From: Chryseomicrobium palamuruense
Lineage (GTDB): Bacteria > Bacillota > Bacilli > Bacillales_A > Planococcaceae
Direction: 5' to 3'
Assembly: GCF_042649045.1 (NCBI RefSeq)
Contig: NZ_JBHSEF010000011.1
Location: forward strand, 282,472-346,471
DNA: 64,000 nt
Shown here piece by piece: positions 1 to 9,570 of the stretch; position 1 is the first letter of the stretch, and each line of letters opens with the position of its first letter. The position numbers and the translations under genes were made by a program. Under the pieces are notes generated by a model. That model was not told where the DNA came from. It did no database searches and saw nothing but the letters and a program-made list of their open reading frames with translations.

Positions 1-750
1 GCCTTGCTCTGTCAGAGTACTTTCCGGAAGAATCGTTAAACCAAGACCTGCGGCAACAAGTCCTTTGATTGCATCTAAATCTTCCCCAATCGAACTGATT
101 TGTGGTTGAAATCCTACCGATTTACACGCAGAAACGACCGTCTGATGGAGAACAAAATCATCAGGAAATAAGATGAACGGTTCATTTTTTAATTCTGCAA
201 GATGAATAAATGGTTGCTTCGCCAGTCGGTGCTGATGAGGCACAAGCAGGGAAAACTTCTCAGTAAAGAGTTCAGTTGACTGAAGGTCATTATCTTGATT
301 CGGAAGTGGACCAATGAACGATAAGTTGATATCACGCTCTTTCACAGCATTCACTAAAAAATGATAATTTCCTTGTCTTAATTGAAATTTAACATCTGGA
401 TGCTCTTTCCGAAATGCTGAAATAACACTCGGCAGAAGCTGTGTTGCAAAACTACTCGGAAAACCGATGCGAATAATTCCTTTTTCCGGATTTAAGTACG
501 TATTCACCATTTCTACTCCATAATCCAGTTCTGAAAGTGCGCGGTCGACGTGTGTTAGAAAATCTTTCCCTATCGATGTCAACTTAATGTTTCTACCAAT
601 TCGGTCGAACAGTTGAACACCCAGTTCTTGTTCTAAATTGCTAATCTGACGTGAAATTGCGGACTGAGCTACATGAAGAGATAGCGCCGCATCTGAAATA
701 TGTTCTCTTTTTGCAACTTCTTTAAAATAGATTAATTGGCGTAATTCCAA
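1..750 (-). CDS. gltC: LysR-type regulator GltC, 3' end outside the window
   Basis: Transcriptional activator of glutamate synthase genes. The reverse strand translates without a stop from a TTG at 750-748 (MELRQLIYFKEVAKREHIS) to the window edge, giving 250 residues of a family of about 300. The winged helix-turn-helix lies at about residues 18-37 (HVAQSAISRQI), followed by a substrate-binding-like effector domain with the GEDLDAIKGLVAAGLG stretch. The TTG start is chosen because it matches the usual MELRQL start of GltC proteins and has a weak AAAGAG upstream. The gene is divergent from gltAB, the classic arrangement in Bacillus, where GltC activates gltAB and represses itself. Identity as GltC rather than another LysR protein rests on close sequence recall plus this context. 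Confidence 0.9.
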   Translation of the reverse strand, partial: MELRQLIYFKEVAKREHISDAALSLHVAQSAISRQISNLEQELGVQLFDRIGRNIKLTSIGKDFLTHVDRALSELDYGVEMVNTYLNPEKGIIRIGFPSSFATQLLPSVISAFRKEHPDVKFQLRQGNYHFLVNAVKERDINLSFIGPLPNQDNDLQSTELFTEKFSLLVPHQHRLAKQPFIHLAELKNEPFILFPDDFVLHQTVVSACKSVGFQPQISSIGEDLDAIKGLVAAGLGLTILPESTLTEQG

Positions 751-768
751 GGGTTTCAACTCTTTCGT

Positions 769-782
769 TCTCAATATGAGAT
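769..782. promoter_or_regulatory. GltC-type operator dyad (T-N11-A)
   Basis: TCTCAATATGAGA is an inverted repeat (TCTCA/TGAGA, 3-bp centre) with the T-N11-A geometry of LysR operators, T at 769 and A at 781. It lies 19 bp upstream of the gltC start and upstream of the likely gltA promoter, where B. subtilis GltC binds its boxes. Binding by GltC is inferred. Confidence 0.65.
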
Positions 783-803
783 GATTTTAATACTTATTAT
801 ATA

Positions 804-832
804 TTGTTTATATCATTTTGAAAACTTACACT
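804..832 (+). promoter_or_regulatory. Probable gltA promoter
   Basis: TTGTTT (804-809) and TACACT (827-832) are separated by 17 bp. Both hexamers are imperfect, as expected for an activator-dependent promoter, and the GltC dyad lies about 22 bp upstream of the -35. Other AT-rich choices exist, so the exact hexamers are uncertain. Confidence 0.4.
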
Positions 833-866
833 ATTTATACACAAAGATGACATGGAGGGATGCTTG

Positions 867-3800
867 ATGACATTTCATCGCTATCCGAAACCACAAGGAT
901 TATATGACCCACGAGAAGAACATGATGCATGCGGAATTGGTCTGTATGCCAATATAAAAGGTATAGCAAGCCATGATATCGTCACGGATGGATTAGAAAT
1001 GTTATACCGTCTTGATCACCGAGCAGGGAGAGGTCACGATTACCGTACGGGAGATGGGGCAGGAATCATGGTTCAGATACCGGATGCTTTGTATCGACAA
1101 ATAACCAGCTTCCCTCTTCCGCCTCAAGGAGATTATGCCATTGGAATGTTCTTTTTCCCACAACAAGATGAAGTCAATCAAGAGGCGAGAATCCACATTG
1201 CAGATTTAATCGAAGAAATCAGAGGGTTGTCGTTTATTTCTTGGAGAGAAGTCCCTGTGAACGGTATGGACCTAACAGAGTCTGCTCGCTCTACTCAACC
1301 CGTTATTGAGCAATTGTTTATTGAAAAATCTTATGAAATGGATCATTTATCATTTGAGAGAAAACTTTATATCTTCCGCAAGCGATTTGAAAATTGGTTG
1401 CTTAAACAAGGCTATGAAATTTATGTCGCCTCTCTATCCAGTGAGACACTCGTCTTCAAAGGGTTGCTAACGCCAAAAGAAGTAAGTGAATTTTATGTAG
1501 ACTTACAGGACAAGCGTTTTATTTCTGCATATAGTCTCGTGCATTCCCGCTATAGTACGAATACATTCCCTAGTTGGAAGAGAGCACACCCGAATCGATA
1601 CCTTGTTCATAATGGAGAAATTAATACACTTCAAGGCAATGTCAACTGGATGAAAGCACGTGAAAAACAACTTGTCACGGAAGCCTTTGGGGAAGATTTA
1701 TCGTATCTCTTACCTATCATCGATGAGTCTGGAAGTGACTCTTCCATGCTTGACAATGCATTTGAATTCTTAGTATTAGCAGGTCGTTCACCGGCTCATG
1801 CGGCAATGATGATGATTCCCGAACCATGGAGTGAAGAGAATCCTCATATGAACCCGGAAAAAGAAGCATTCTATACGTATCATTCAATGTTTATGGAGCC
1901 GTGGGATGGCCCGACAGCGATTTGTTTCACAAACGGTAAACAAATCGGAGCTGTACTTGACCGAAACGGCCTACGTCCTGCGCGTTATTATGTTACGAAA
2001 GATGACCGCATCATTTATTCTTCTGAAGTAGGTGTTGTTGACGTAGAAGAAGACATGATTGTGACAAAGGAGCGTTTAAGTCCGGGTAAAATGCTAGTCA
2101 TTGATTTAGAACAAGGTCGCATCGTATCCGACACGGAATTAAAACAACAACTTGCATCAGAAAAACCTTACACCGCTTGGTTGCAACAAATGCAAGTTCT
2201 CGAGGGGTCTAAAGAACTTGTCGAGAATGTTTCAGACCTACTTTATAAACAGCATTTAAACCAACTGACATTTGAAGATGTACACAAATATTTGCTTCCT
2301 CTCGCAATTGAAGGAAAAGACCCAGTCGGTTCCATGGGGAATGATACGCCGCTAGCTGTATTATCCGACCGTCCGCAGTCGCTTTTTACGTACTTTAAGC
2401 AGTTGTTTGCTCAAGTCACGAATCCACCGATCGATTCGATTCGAGAGAAAGTAGTCACGTCGACGATATCTTATTTAGGGCCGGAAGGAAATCTACTTGA
2501 GCCTAACGAAGAAAATGCTAAACGAATCCAACTCAAAAGTCCCGTTTTGAAAGCGAGTGAAGTCAATCAATTACGAAATCATCCGTTGTTCTCGATGGCG
2601 ACTCTATCTTTAGCATTTACAGGGTCATTACAAGACAAGATGGACTCCTTATGTACAGAGACAGATCAAGCAATGGAAGAAGGACATGCATTTATTTTAC
2701 TTTCAGACAGAGAGGCATCACAGGGTAATACAATTGTTCCGATTTTGTTAGCAGCGAGTGGTATTCACCATCACCTGGTCCGACAAGGTGTTCGTACGAA
2801 AGTCTCCATCCTAATTGAATCTGCAGAAGTAAAAGAAGTTCACCATGTAGCTGCATTGCTCGGGTATGGTGCAGACGCTATCTATCCATATTTAATATAC
2901 GCAACTCTGCAACAAGCCATTAATGAGGGACATATCAGCAAGACTTATGAAGAAGTGGTTTCCGCTACGGTCAAGGGGTTGACAGACGGCGTCGTCAAAG
3001 TCATGGCGAAGATGGGGATTTCAACCATTCAAAGTTATCGCGGCGCTCAAATATTTGAAGCGGTAGGAATTGGTCACGATGTTATCGACCGCTACTTTAC
3101 AGGAACAAAATCCCAACTGGGCGGAATCAATTTAGAGACCATTCAAAAAGAGGCTGAGCTGAAAGTGAACTATGCACTTGAACATGCCATGTCACCACTC
3201 GATTCAGGGAGCCAGTACCAGTGGCGTGCAAATGGGGAACACCATGCCTTTCATCCGAAGACGATTCACACGCTCCAGTGGGCGACACGTAAAAACGATA
3301 CCGGGCTTTACCGCCAATATGCAGAGATGGCCAATGAAGAACGTATCGGATTTTTACGTAACTTATTTGATATTCGTTCAGAACGAAAAGCCATCCCTCT
3401 TGAAGAAGTTGAACCTGCGAGCCAAATCGTGCGTCGGTTCAAGTCAGGCGCGATGTCATTTGGATCAATTTCAAAAGAAGCACATGAAACGTTAGCCATT
3501 GCCATGAACCGTTTAGGTGGTAAGAGTAATAGTGGGGAAGGTGGAGAACACCCTTCTCGTTACAAGAAAGATACAAACGGCGACTTCAGACGAAGTGCCA
3601 TCAAACAAGTTGCTTCTGGACGTTTCGGAGTTAAAGCGGTTTACCTTTCACAAGCTGAAGAATTGCAAATCAAAATGGCACAAGGAGCAAAGCCGGGGGA
3701 AGGCGGCCAGTTACCTGGTAAGAAAGTGTATCCTTGGGTGGCCGATGTTCGTGGATCCACACCAGGTGTTGGATTGATTTCGCCACCTCCACACCATGAT

Positions 3801-5363
3801 ATTTATTCGATTGAGGATATGGCCCAACTCATCCACGATTTGAAGAATGCCAATCGTCATGCACGAATCAGTGTCAAGCTGGTCTCAAAAGGCGGTGTAG
3901 GGACGATTGCAGCAGGTGTTGCAAAAGGTTCAGCTGACGTCATCGTCATATCGGGATATGACGGTGGAACGGGAGCCTCTCCTAAAACAAGTATCACTCA
4001 TGCAGGACTGCCTTGGGAACTCGGACTTGCAGAAGCTCATCAAACGTTGATGCTAAATGGTCTGCGAGACCGTGTAACGTTAGAGACCGACGGGAAATTG
4101 ATGACTGGAAAGGACGTATTACTTGCTGCTCTTCTTGGGGCTGAAGAATTTGCGTTCGCCACAGCACCTCTTATTGTCATGGGTTGTATAATGATGCGTG
4201 CCTGTCACCTCGATACATGTCCAGTTGGAATTGCCACTCAAAATCCGGAGCTGCGTGACAAATTCACAGGAACTTCCGATTATGTGGTGAACTACATGCA
4301 CTTTGTTGCTGAAGAACTGCGTGAGTGGATGGCGAAACTTGGCTTCCGCACAATAGATGAACTTGTCGGACATACCGAAGTCTTGCATGTTTCTGAACGA
4401 GCAAAAAGTCATTGGAAAGCCGGCCAACTCGATTTGACGACTCTCCTACATCGTCCCGAAGGCACGCGTATCAAATCTCGCGAACAAGATCATCAGTTGG
4501 AGAAATCACTTGACCTTACTGTTCTACTTCCGCAACTTAAAGTGGCGATTGAGCAAGGGGAACCCGTAACCATTTCTTCACCTGTTCGAAACACTGACCG
4601 TGTGGTGGGAACTATTGTCGGACATGAGATCACCAAACAGTACGGAGAAGCAGGACTACCGAATGATCATATCCAACTTCATTTACATGGTCATGCTGGT
4701 CAAAGCTTAGGTGCTTATACACCGAATGGTATGACGATCCGTTTGACAGGCGATGCCAATGATTACCTAGGAAAAGGGTTGTCGGGTGGTAAATTAATTC
4801 TACAGTCTCCTTTAAAAGGACATGCAGAATCCAACATGATTGCAGGGAATGTGACTTTTTACGGAGCCACTTCAGGCAAAGCGTACTTAAACGGGCGTGC
4901 AGGTGAACGATTTGCTGTCCGCAATTCCGGAGCATCCATTGTGGTCGAAGGGATTGGAGATCATGGGTGTGAATATATGACCGGTGGTCGTGTGGTCATC
5001 CTAGGTGATATCGGTAAAAATTTTGGGGCCGGAATGTCTGGCGGTTCTGCCTATATTTTGTGTGAAGATACACAAATTCCAGTTTCCTATTTTAATCATG
5101 AGATGATTCGTTTAACGAAGATTGAAGAGGATAAAGAATACCATGAAGTCCGAAAATTGATCATGGACCACTTCTATTACACAGAAAGTACGAAAGCACA
5201 AGACGTGTTAATGAACTGGGATGTCGTGAAATATCAGTTCTTGAAAGTGGAACCTGTGGAATATGCAATGATGAAAAGACGTATTGCTGAACTCGAAGAA
5301 CAAGGAATGGAAAAAGATACTGCCGCACTCAATGCCTTTTACGGGGCAACTGTCGGCTCCTAA
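867..5363 (+). CDS. gltA: Glutamate synthase (NADPH) large subunit
   Basis: Makes glutamate from glutamine and 2-oxoglutarate together with GltB. At 1498 residues it has the usual length. The N-terminal class II amidotransferase domain should be exposed at Cys22 (EHDACGIG) after propeptide removal. The central and FMN-binding domains follow, with the [3Fe-4S] cysteines at about 1106, 1112 and 1117 (GCIMMRACHLDTCPVG), and the C-terminal GXGXG beta-helix lies at about 1270-1480. The ATG at 867 is preferred over an in-frame ATG at 852 because GGAGGG at 854-859 then sits 7 nt upstream. It is followed after 11 nt by gltB, and the divergent GltC regulator suggests nitrogen/carbon control. Confidence 0.97.
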   Translation: MTFHRYPKPQGLYDPREEHDACGIGLYANIKGIASHDIVTDGLEMLYRLDHRAGRGHDYRTGDGAGIMVQIPDALYRQITSFPLPPQGDYAIGMFFFPQQDEVNQEARIHIADLIEEIRGLSFISWREVPVNGMDLTESARSTQPVIEQLFIEKSYEMDHLSFERKLYIFRKRFENWLLKQGYEIYVASLSSETLVFKGLLTPKEVSEFYVDLQDKRFISAYSLVHSRYSTNTFPSWKRAHPNRYLVHNGEINTLQGNVNWMKAREKQLVTEAFGEDLSYLLPIIDESGSDSSMLDNAFEFLVLAGRSPAHAAMMMIPEPWSEENPHMNPEKEAFYTYHSMFMEPWDGPTAICFTNGKQIGAVLDRNGLRPARYYVTKDDRIIYSSEVGVVDVEEDMIVTKERLSPGKMLVIDLEQGRIVSDTELKQQLASEKPYTAWLQQMQVLEGSKELVENVSDLLYKQHLNQLTFEDVHKYLLPLAIEGKDPVGSMGNDTPLAVLSDRPQSLFTYFKQLFAQVTNPPIDSIREKVVTSTISYLGPEGNLLEPNEENAKRIQLKSPVLKASEVNQLRNHPLFSMATLSLAFTGSLQDKMDSLCTETDQAMEEGHAFILLSDREASQGNTIVPILLAASGIHHHLVRQGVRTKVSILIESAEVKEVHHVAALLGYGADAIYPYLIYATLQQAINEGHISKTYEEVVSATVKGLTDGVVKVMAKMGISTIQSYRGAQIFEAVGIGHDVIDRYFTGTKSQLGGINLETIQKEAELKVNYALEHAMSPLDSGSQYQWRANGEHHAFHPKTIHTLQWATRKNDTGLYRQYAEMANEERIGFLRNLFDIRSERKAIPLEEVEPASQIVRRFKSGAMSFGSISKEAHETLAIAMNRLGGKSNSGEGGEHPSRYKKDTNGDFRRSAIKQVASGRFGVKAVYLSQAEELQIKMAQGAKPGEGGQLPGKKVYPWVADVRGSTPGVGLISPPPHHDIYSIEDMAQLIHDLKNANRHARISVKLVSKGGVGTIAAGVAKGSADVIVISGYDGGTGASPKTSITHAGLPWELGLAEAHQTLMLNGLRDRVTLETDGKLMTGKDVLLAALLGAEEFAFATAPLIVMGCIMMRACHLDTCPVGIATQNPELRDKFTGTSDYVVNYMHFVAEELREWMAKLGFRTIDELVGHTEVLHVSERAKSHWKAGQLDLTTLLHRPEGTRIKSREQDHQLEKSLDLTVLLPQLKVAIEQGEPVTISSPVRNTDRVVGTIVGHEITKQYGEAGLPNDHIQLHLHGHAGQSLGAYTPNGMTIRLTGDANDYLGKGLSGGKLILQSPLKGHAESNMIAGNVTFYGATSGKAYLNGRAGERFAVRNSGASIVVEGIGDHGCEYMTGGRVVILGDIGKNFGAGMSGGSAYILCEDTQIPVSYFNHEMIRLTKIEEDKEYHEVRKLIMDHFYYTESTKAQDVLMNWDVVKYQFLKVEPVEYAMMKRRIAELEEQGMEKDTAALNAFYGATVGS

Positions 5364-5374
5364 GGAGTGAGCGT

Positions 5375-6850
5375 ATGGGAAAACCTACAGGATTTATGGA
5401 ATATAAAAGAGAAAAGCCGCACGAAGAGCCACCAAAGAAGCGAATTAAACATTTTGGAGAATACGGGGAACGATTTACCGATGAACAGCTCAAAGTGCAA
5501 GGTGCACGGTGCATGGATTGTGGTACACCGTTTTGTCATATGGGGATAGAAATCCGTGGTGTTGCAGCCGGGTGTCCGATACAAAATGTGATTCCTGAGT
5601 GGAACGACCTGGTCTATCGAGGTCAGTGGAAAGATGCACTCGACCGCTTACTCATGACGAATAATTTTCCCGAATTCACAGGTCGTGTCTGTCCAGCTCC
5701 ATGTGAAAGTTCCTGTACACTAGCGATTTCAGAACCTGCTGTAGCTATTAAAGGAATTGAGCGCAGCATTATCGACAAGGGATTCGAAGAAGGATGGATC
5801 ACTCCGCGCATTCCAAAGACGCGAACAGGGAAGAAAATCGCCATCGTTGGTTCAGGCCCAGCTGGACTCACTGCAGCGGATGATTTAAACCAAGATGGTC
5901 ACCAAGTGACCGTCTTTGAACGGGACGATCGTCCAGGTGGCCTTTTGATGTACGGGATCCCGTCAATGAAACTCGATAAAGATGTCGTGTTAAGACGTGT
6001 ACACCTTCTCTCACAGGAAGGAATCCAATTCATTGTCAACTGTGAAATTGGGAAAGACCGGACATTGGACGAATTAAAAGAAGAATTTGATGCGGTTATT
6101 TTATGTGTAGGTGCTCAGCGTCAGCGAGTTCTCCATCTCCCAGGAGATGACGCCGATGGTATCATTCCTGCGATGACTTACCTATCCTCGACAACTAAAA
6201 GTCTTTTAGATGGTGAGAAGAAAGCACCTATTGATGTGAAAGGCAAACATGTTCTTGTCATCGGTGGAGGCGATACTGGAGCAGACTGTGTGGCCACTGC
6301 GCTTAGACAAAAATGCAAATCGGTTGTCCAGTTTGGTAAGCATCCGCGACTCGGGAATGACCGAGATAATGATCATATGTGGCCAGCCGACCCAGGAATA
6401 TTTAAAATGGATTATGCCTACGAGGAAGCGGAAGCTGTTACGGGCAAAGACCCACGAGAATATTTGATTCAAACAAAAAGGATTGAAAAAGATGCTTCAG
6501 GGAAAGTAACTGCCCTTCATACAATTGAGATGGATAAAGTGATGGGAGAAGATGGGTTTCACTATTTCCGTGAGATTCCTGGTTCGGAAAGAGTATGGCT
6601 AGCTGATGTAGTGTTTGTCGCAATTGGTTTTGAAGGAATTGACTTGGAAGTTACAGAAGGCACTGATCTTGAACTTTCTAGTAACCGTATTCGCGCTTCA
6701 CGTACAAGCTACGCAACAAATTTGCCAGGCGTCTTCACAGCTGGAGATGCACGCCGCGGACAAAGTCTCGTCGTGTGGGCTATTAAAGAAGGAAAAGAAG
6801 CCGCCCAGAAAGTTAACACGTATCTAGTGAAAGAAAAAGTCGCAATATAG
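5375..6850 (+). CDS. gltB: Glutamate synthase small subunit
   Basis: Electron-input subunit of glutamate synthase that passes electrons from NADPH through FAD and [4Fe-4S] clusters to GltA. The 491 residues carry the N-terminal cluster cysteines C46, C49, C54, C67 and C106, C110, C114. Two dinucleotide-binding motifs follow: VGSGPAG near 158-164 (FAD) and IGGGDTGAD near 295 (NADPH). The start has a good SD (AAGGAG) and the gene is co-transcribed with gltA, ending at a clear terminator. Confidence 0.97.
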   Translation: MGKPTGFMEYKREKPHEEPPKKRIKHFGEYGERFTDEQLKVQGARCMDCGTPFCHMGIEIRGVAAGCPIQNVIPEWNDLVYRGQWKDALDRLLMTNNFPEFTGRVCPAPCESSCTLAISEPAVAIKGIERSIIDKGFEEGWITPRIPKTRTGKKIAIVGSGPAGLTAADDLNQDGHQVTVFERDDRPGGLLMYGIPSMKLDKDVVLRRVHLLSQEGIQFIVNCEIGKDRTLDELKEEFDAVILCVGAQRQRVLHLPGDDADGIIPAMTYLSSTTKSLLDGEKKAPIDVKGKHVLVIGGGDTGADCVATALRQKCKSVVQFGKHPRLGNDRDNDHMWPADPGIFKMDYAYEEAEAVTGKDPREYLIQTKRIEKDASGKVTALHTIEMDKVMGEDGFHYFREIPGSERVWLADVVFVAIGFEGIDLEVTEGTDLELSSNRIRASRTSYATNLPGVFTAGDARRGQSLVVWAIKEGKEAAQKVNTYLVKEKVAI

Positions 6851-6860
6851 GATTGTTTAG

Positions 6861-6899
6861 AGACCTGTTTTGATTTCATTATCAGAACAGGTCTTTTTT
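6861..6899 (+). terminator. Terminator of gltAB
   Basis: AGACCTGTT pairs with AACAGGTCT (9 bp), followed by TTTTTT. Confidence 0.9.
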
Positions 6900-7045
6900 C
6901 ATTATGAGCTTATTTCTCTCGTAAAAGGTTCACTATATTTTTTAAAAACCGATGGTTATTACTTCACTATACTACTACACTAAAGTTATTTTTCTTTCTA
7001 TTTTTAGAGTCAAGTGGCATAATAAAAAAATAGGAGGCGAAAGTG

Positions 7046-7666
7046 ATGATAGGAATTATAGATTATGGTGCAGGAAACTTACATAGTGTTGAAAAGGCAA
7101 TCAAGCGACTCGGGTACCCCTCGGTTCGCATTGAAGATGGAACCTTCACAAATGTTATTGATCAACTCATTCTCCCTGGTGTAGGACATGCTGAACAAGC
7201 AATGCGTCAACTTGACGAGCGCGGGCTGACTACTTACATGCAGCGTAAAACGGATGAGGGAATTCCCCTTCTTGGGATTTGTTTAGGTATGCAACTTTTA
7301 CTCGAGAAAAGTGAAGAGGGAGATACGTCGTGTCTTGGATACTTACAAGGTACCGTAAGAGAGTTTTCAGTTGAAAATCAGAAAGTGCCTCATATGGGCT
7401 GGAATGAAGTAGCTGATTCACAACAACACTTCCTACTCAAGGATCTTCCTGACACAACGGATTTCTATTTTGTTCATTCCTATCATGCAGAGCCTAAACA
7501 TCAAGAGCATATAATTGGTCTCACAAACTATGGACACGAATTTGCATCGGCTATAGGAAATGAGCAAATTATGGGTGTGCAGTTTCACCCTGAAAAAAGT
7601 GGACAAGCCGGTTTGAAACTTCTCGATAATTTCTGTCGATATGCAAAGAAGGTGGAGGCATGTTAA
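7046..7666 (+). CDS. hisH: HisH-type glutamine amidotransferase
   Basis: Class I glutaminase subunit of imidazole glycerol phosphate synthase; it supplies ammonia to HisF. In 206 residues the catalytic triad is visible: nucleophile Cys79 in GICLGMQ, and His181 and Glu183 in QFHPEKSG. The ATG at 7046 follows AGGAGG by 8 nt; an adjacent GTG at 7043 would be too close. It overlaps hisF by 7 nt, so the two are coupled. No other histidine gene is visible on either side, and hisA, which normally sits between hisH and hisF, is absent. The natural acceptor could be the histidine pathway, with the rest encoded elsewhere, or a specialised HisHF-like amination. Confidence 0.88.
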   Translation: MIGIIDYGAGNLHSVEKAIKRLGYPSVRIEDGTFTNVIDQLILPGVGHAEQAMRQLDERGLTTYMQRKTDEGIPLLGICLGMQLLLEKSEEGDTSCLGYLQGTVREFSVENQKVPHMGWNEVADSQQHFLLKDLPDTTDFYFVHSYHAEPKHQEHIIGLTNYGHEFASAIGNEQIMGVQFHPEKSGQAGLKLLDNFCRYAKKVEAC

Positions 7667-8433
7667 AAAAACGAATTGTTCCAGCAATCGATGTACTCGA
7701 TGATAAAGCAGTTAAGTATGTCCAGTTCCGCAATCCGACAATCATTGGGGATCCAGCAGAACTCGGGCGGAAATACTCGGAAGACGGAGCGGATGAACTC
7801 ATCTATCTCGATACGACCGCTTCTTTGAAAAATCAAGAGGTCAAATATGAGTGGATTCGTCGAGTCGCGGAAGAAGTGTATATTCCCTTTTCAGTTATTG
7901 GAGGGGTTCGGACGATTGAGGATTTTCGGTTACTTCTTCGAGCAGGTGCGGATAAAGTAGGAGTCAACTCGGCGGCAGTCAACCGTCCTGAACTCTTAAA
8001 TGAGGCAGCCTCTATCTTTGGAAAGCAATGTGTCGTATTAGGGCTGGATGCCATGCCCATTATGAGAGAAGACGGAACGATTGAACGTTGGGAAGTTTAT
8101 ACCCATTCAGGTCACGAAAATTCAGGGCGTGATGTTATAGAGTGGGCACAAGAAGCTGCTGAACGGGGAGCAGGAGAAATTATCTGTACGAGTATCCATA
8201 AGGATGGCATGAAAACCGGTTACGATGTAGAGCTAATCAAAATCCTTTCCGATAATGTATCGATACCCATCATCGCAAGTGGCGGTGCAGGAAAACTCGA
8301 ACATATTTCCGAGGTATTCCAAGAAGGTTATGCAGATGCAGCTCTTGTTGCATCCATGATTCATTACGGTCATTATTCCATCCAACAAATTAAACAGCAT
8401 TTAATGGATGAACAGATCCCGGTTCGTATTTAA
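7660..8433 (+). CDS. hisF: HisF-type cyclase subunit
   Basis: TIM-barrel partner of HisH that converts PRFAR plus ammonia into IGP and AICAR in histidine and purine metabolism. The 257 residues keep both catalytic aspartates at canonical numbering: Asp11 (VPAIDVLD) and Asp130 (VLGLDAM). Conserved VYTHSG, TSIHKDGMKTGYD and ASGGAG phosphate-binding loops follow. Several motifs deviate: IPCLDV is AIDV, the KGVNF loop is KYVQF, and LDITAS is LDTTAS. These leave some doubt whether it is the housekeeping HisF or a divergent paralogue. It overlaps hisH and ends at a terminator shared with the convergent coat-protein gene. Confidence 0.83.
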   Translation: MLKKRIVPAIDVLDDKAVKYVQFRNPTIIGDPAELGRKYSEDGADELIYLDTTASLKNQEVKYEWIRRVAEEVYIPFSVIGGVRTIEDFRLLLRAGADKVGVNSAAVNRPELLNEAASIFGKQCVVLGLDAMPIMREDGTIERWEVYTHSGHENSGRDVIEWAQEAAERGAGEIICTSIHKDGMKTGYDVELIKILSDNVSIPIIASGGAGKLEHISEVFQEGYADAALVASMIHYGHYSIQQIKQHLMDEQIPVRI

Positions 8434-8459
8434 AAAAGCACCCTGTCGGGTGCTTTTTC
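8434..8459. terminator. Bidirectional terminator hisF / cotF-like
   Basis: AAAAGCACCC-TGTC-GGGTGCTTTTT works on both strands between convergent genes. Confidence 0.9.
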
Positions 8460-9082
8460 TAGTTCATAGGTAAACCGACTTTAGATGCTTGTTGAAAACT
8501 GTTACGAATCATGGCTGCATCCACCTCTTGAAGAAGTGGCACTTGGTAGACATGATGCTGGTTTTGATAAATCGACATTTCGTAACCAAGTTCAATGAAA
8601 TTTGGAACGCTATCCGCTAGTACACGACGAACGACAGGGTTCGTACATTCAAGAGCCGCTGTCGTTGCATGGGTTGCACATGACTTAACCGCAGATAGCA
8701 ACACACCGGAAATCAAAGCATCATTGACAGCCGTTGGTGCTTCAATAGGGGAAAGTGGTGTCTGTTGTTTCAGACCAAAAGTAAAGTCATGAATCAACTT
8801 CATTTCATATGGATATGTCGCTTGAGCGGGGGCTTGCCCTGTTTGAAAGGCTTCTAGAATCGAATTGTACGTGTTGATTAAATACAGATGCTGATTTTCT
8901 ACAACTTCTTTCAATTGCCCATCCTTAATTTGTGGTTTCCAGTACGTAAACTGGTTTTGAGCACCAATTAAGGATTTCAGTGTTTCTTGCACATCAAAAA
9001 TTTCATGTGCACCTTGGTTTTGAGCAGGTTGGACTTGTTCAGAAGATTGGTATTGAGATTGTTCGGCCTGATTTTTCCACAT
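8459..9082 (-). CDS. CotF-family spore coat protein
   Basis: A 207-residue protein with a Gln-rich N-terminus (about 1-28). Helical segments characteristic of the CotF coat protein family (ferritin-like) follow: FTYWKPQIKDGQL at about 46-58 and the C-terminal VPNFIELGYEMSIYQNQHHVYQVP region near 160-182. CotF proteins are outer-layer components made in the mother cell during sporulation. A broad SD (AAAGGAGGAA) precedes the start. It is a single gene, convergent with hisHF and located next to the Mn-catalase region, another family that includes spore coat members (CotJC). Confidence 0.8.
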   Translation of the reverse strand: MWKNQAEQSQYQSSEQVQPAQNQGAHEIFDVQETLKSLIGAQNQFTYWKPQIKDGQLKEVVENQHLYLINTYNSILEAFQTGQAPAQATYPYEMKLIHDFTFGLKQQTPLSPIEAPTAVNDALISGVLLSAVKSCATHATTAALECTNPVVRRVLADSVPNFIELGYEMSIYQNQHHVYQVPLLQEVDAAMIRNSFQQASKVGLPMN

Positions 9083-9141
9083 TATACTTCCTCCTTTACA
9101 CGTACATCTTAAGTGTGTGCAATGGAGAAATGATTATTCCT

Positions 9142-9570
9142 TTAGGCAGTTCTTTCAGAAATACGTTTTAAAATATTTTCTGAAAAAAGAATCGTCTCAC
9201 CAATGGTCGCATGTTCGTTAAAGTTCTTCACATAATTTATAGGAATGTTTAATTCAGCGATTCCTTCATTTGCTTCATACGTAAGCGCATAATTAAAGTC
9301 CGGATTGGTCCACATCGATTGTAGTACTTCATCGACTGCTGCAAGTTTCGATTTTGGAATGTAAAGTCCCACTAATAAATTATAAAATCGAAAAATATCA
9401 TCTAATTCCAATACGTAGCCTTCCACTTTCCAATCCGCATAGTGAGGTTTTGAAACATATAGATAATTTTCAATTTGAGTTTTTAAGATGGATAGTGGTT
9501 CAGCTAAAAACGATTCATCTTCAAGTTTTACAGGTTCGTCCGTTTCTTTACTATAGATCGCTAGCTCCAT
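9142..9570 (-). CDS. Uncharacterised 142-residue protein
   Basis: I do not recognise this family. It is acidic and soluble, with no signal peptide or membrane segment, and is rich in aromatic and Leu/Ile residues. It overlaps the end of the YpsA gene by 20 nt, so the two are translationally coupled and probably one operon. Its start follows the stretch encoding the YpsA C-terminus, with GGACAATG-type spacing. The coupling hints at a shared role with the SLOG-fold protein. Confidence 0.75.
   Translation of the reverse strand: MELAIYSKETDEPVKLEDESFLAEPLSILKTQIENYLYVSKPHYADWKVEGYVLELDDIFRFYNLLVGLYIPKSKLAAVDEVLQSMWTNPDFNYALTYEANEGIAELNIPINYVKNFNEHATIGETILFSENILKRISERTA

Noticed and set aside
852..866. 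Upstream ATG of gltA at 852
   Set aside because: It overlaps the SD itself; ATG 867 fits the family N-terminus and spacing.
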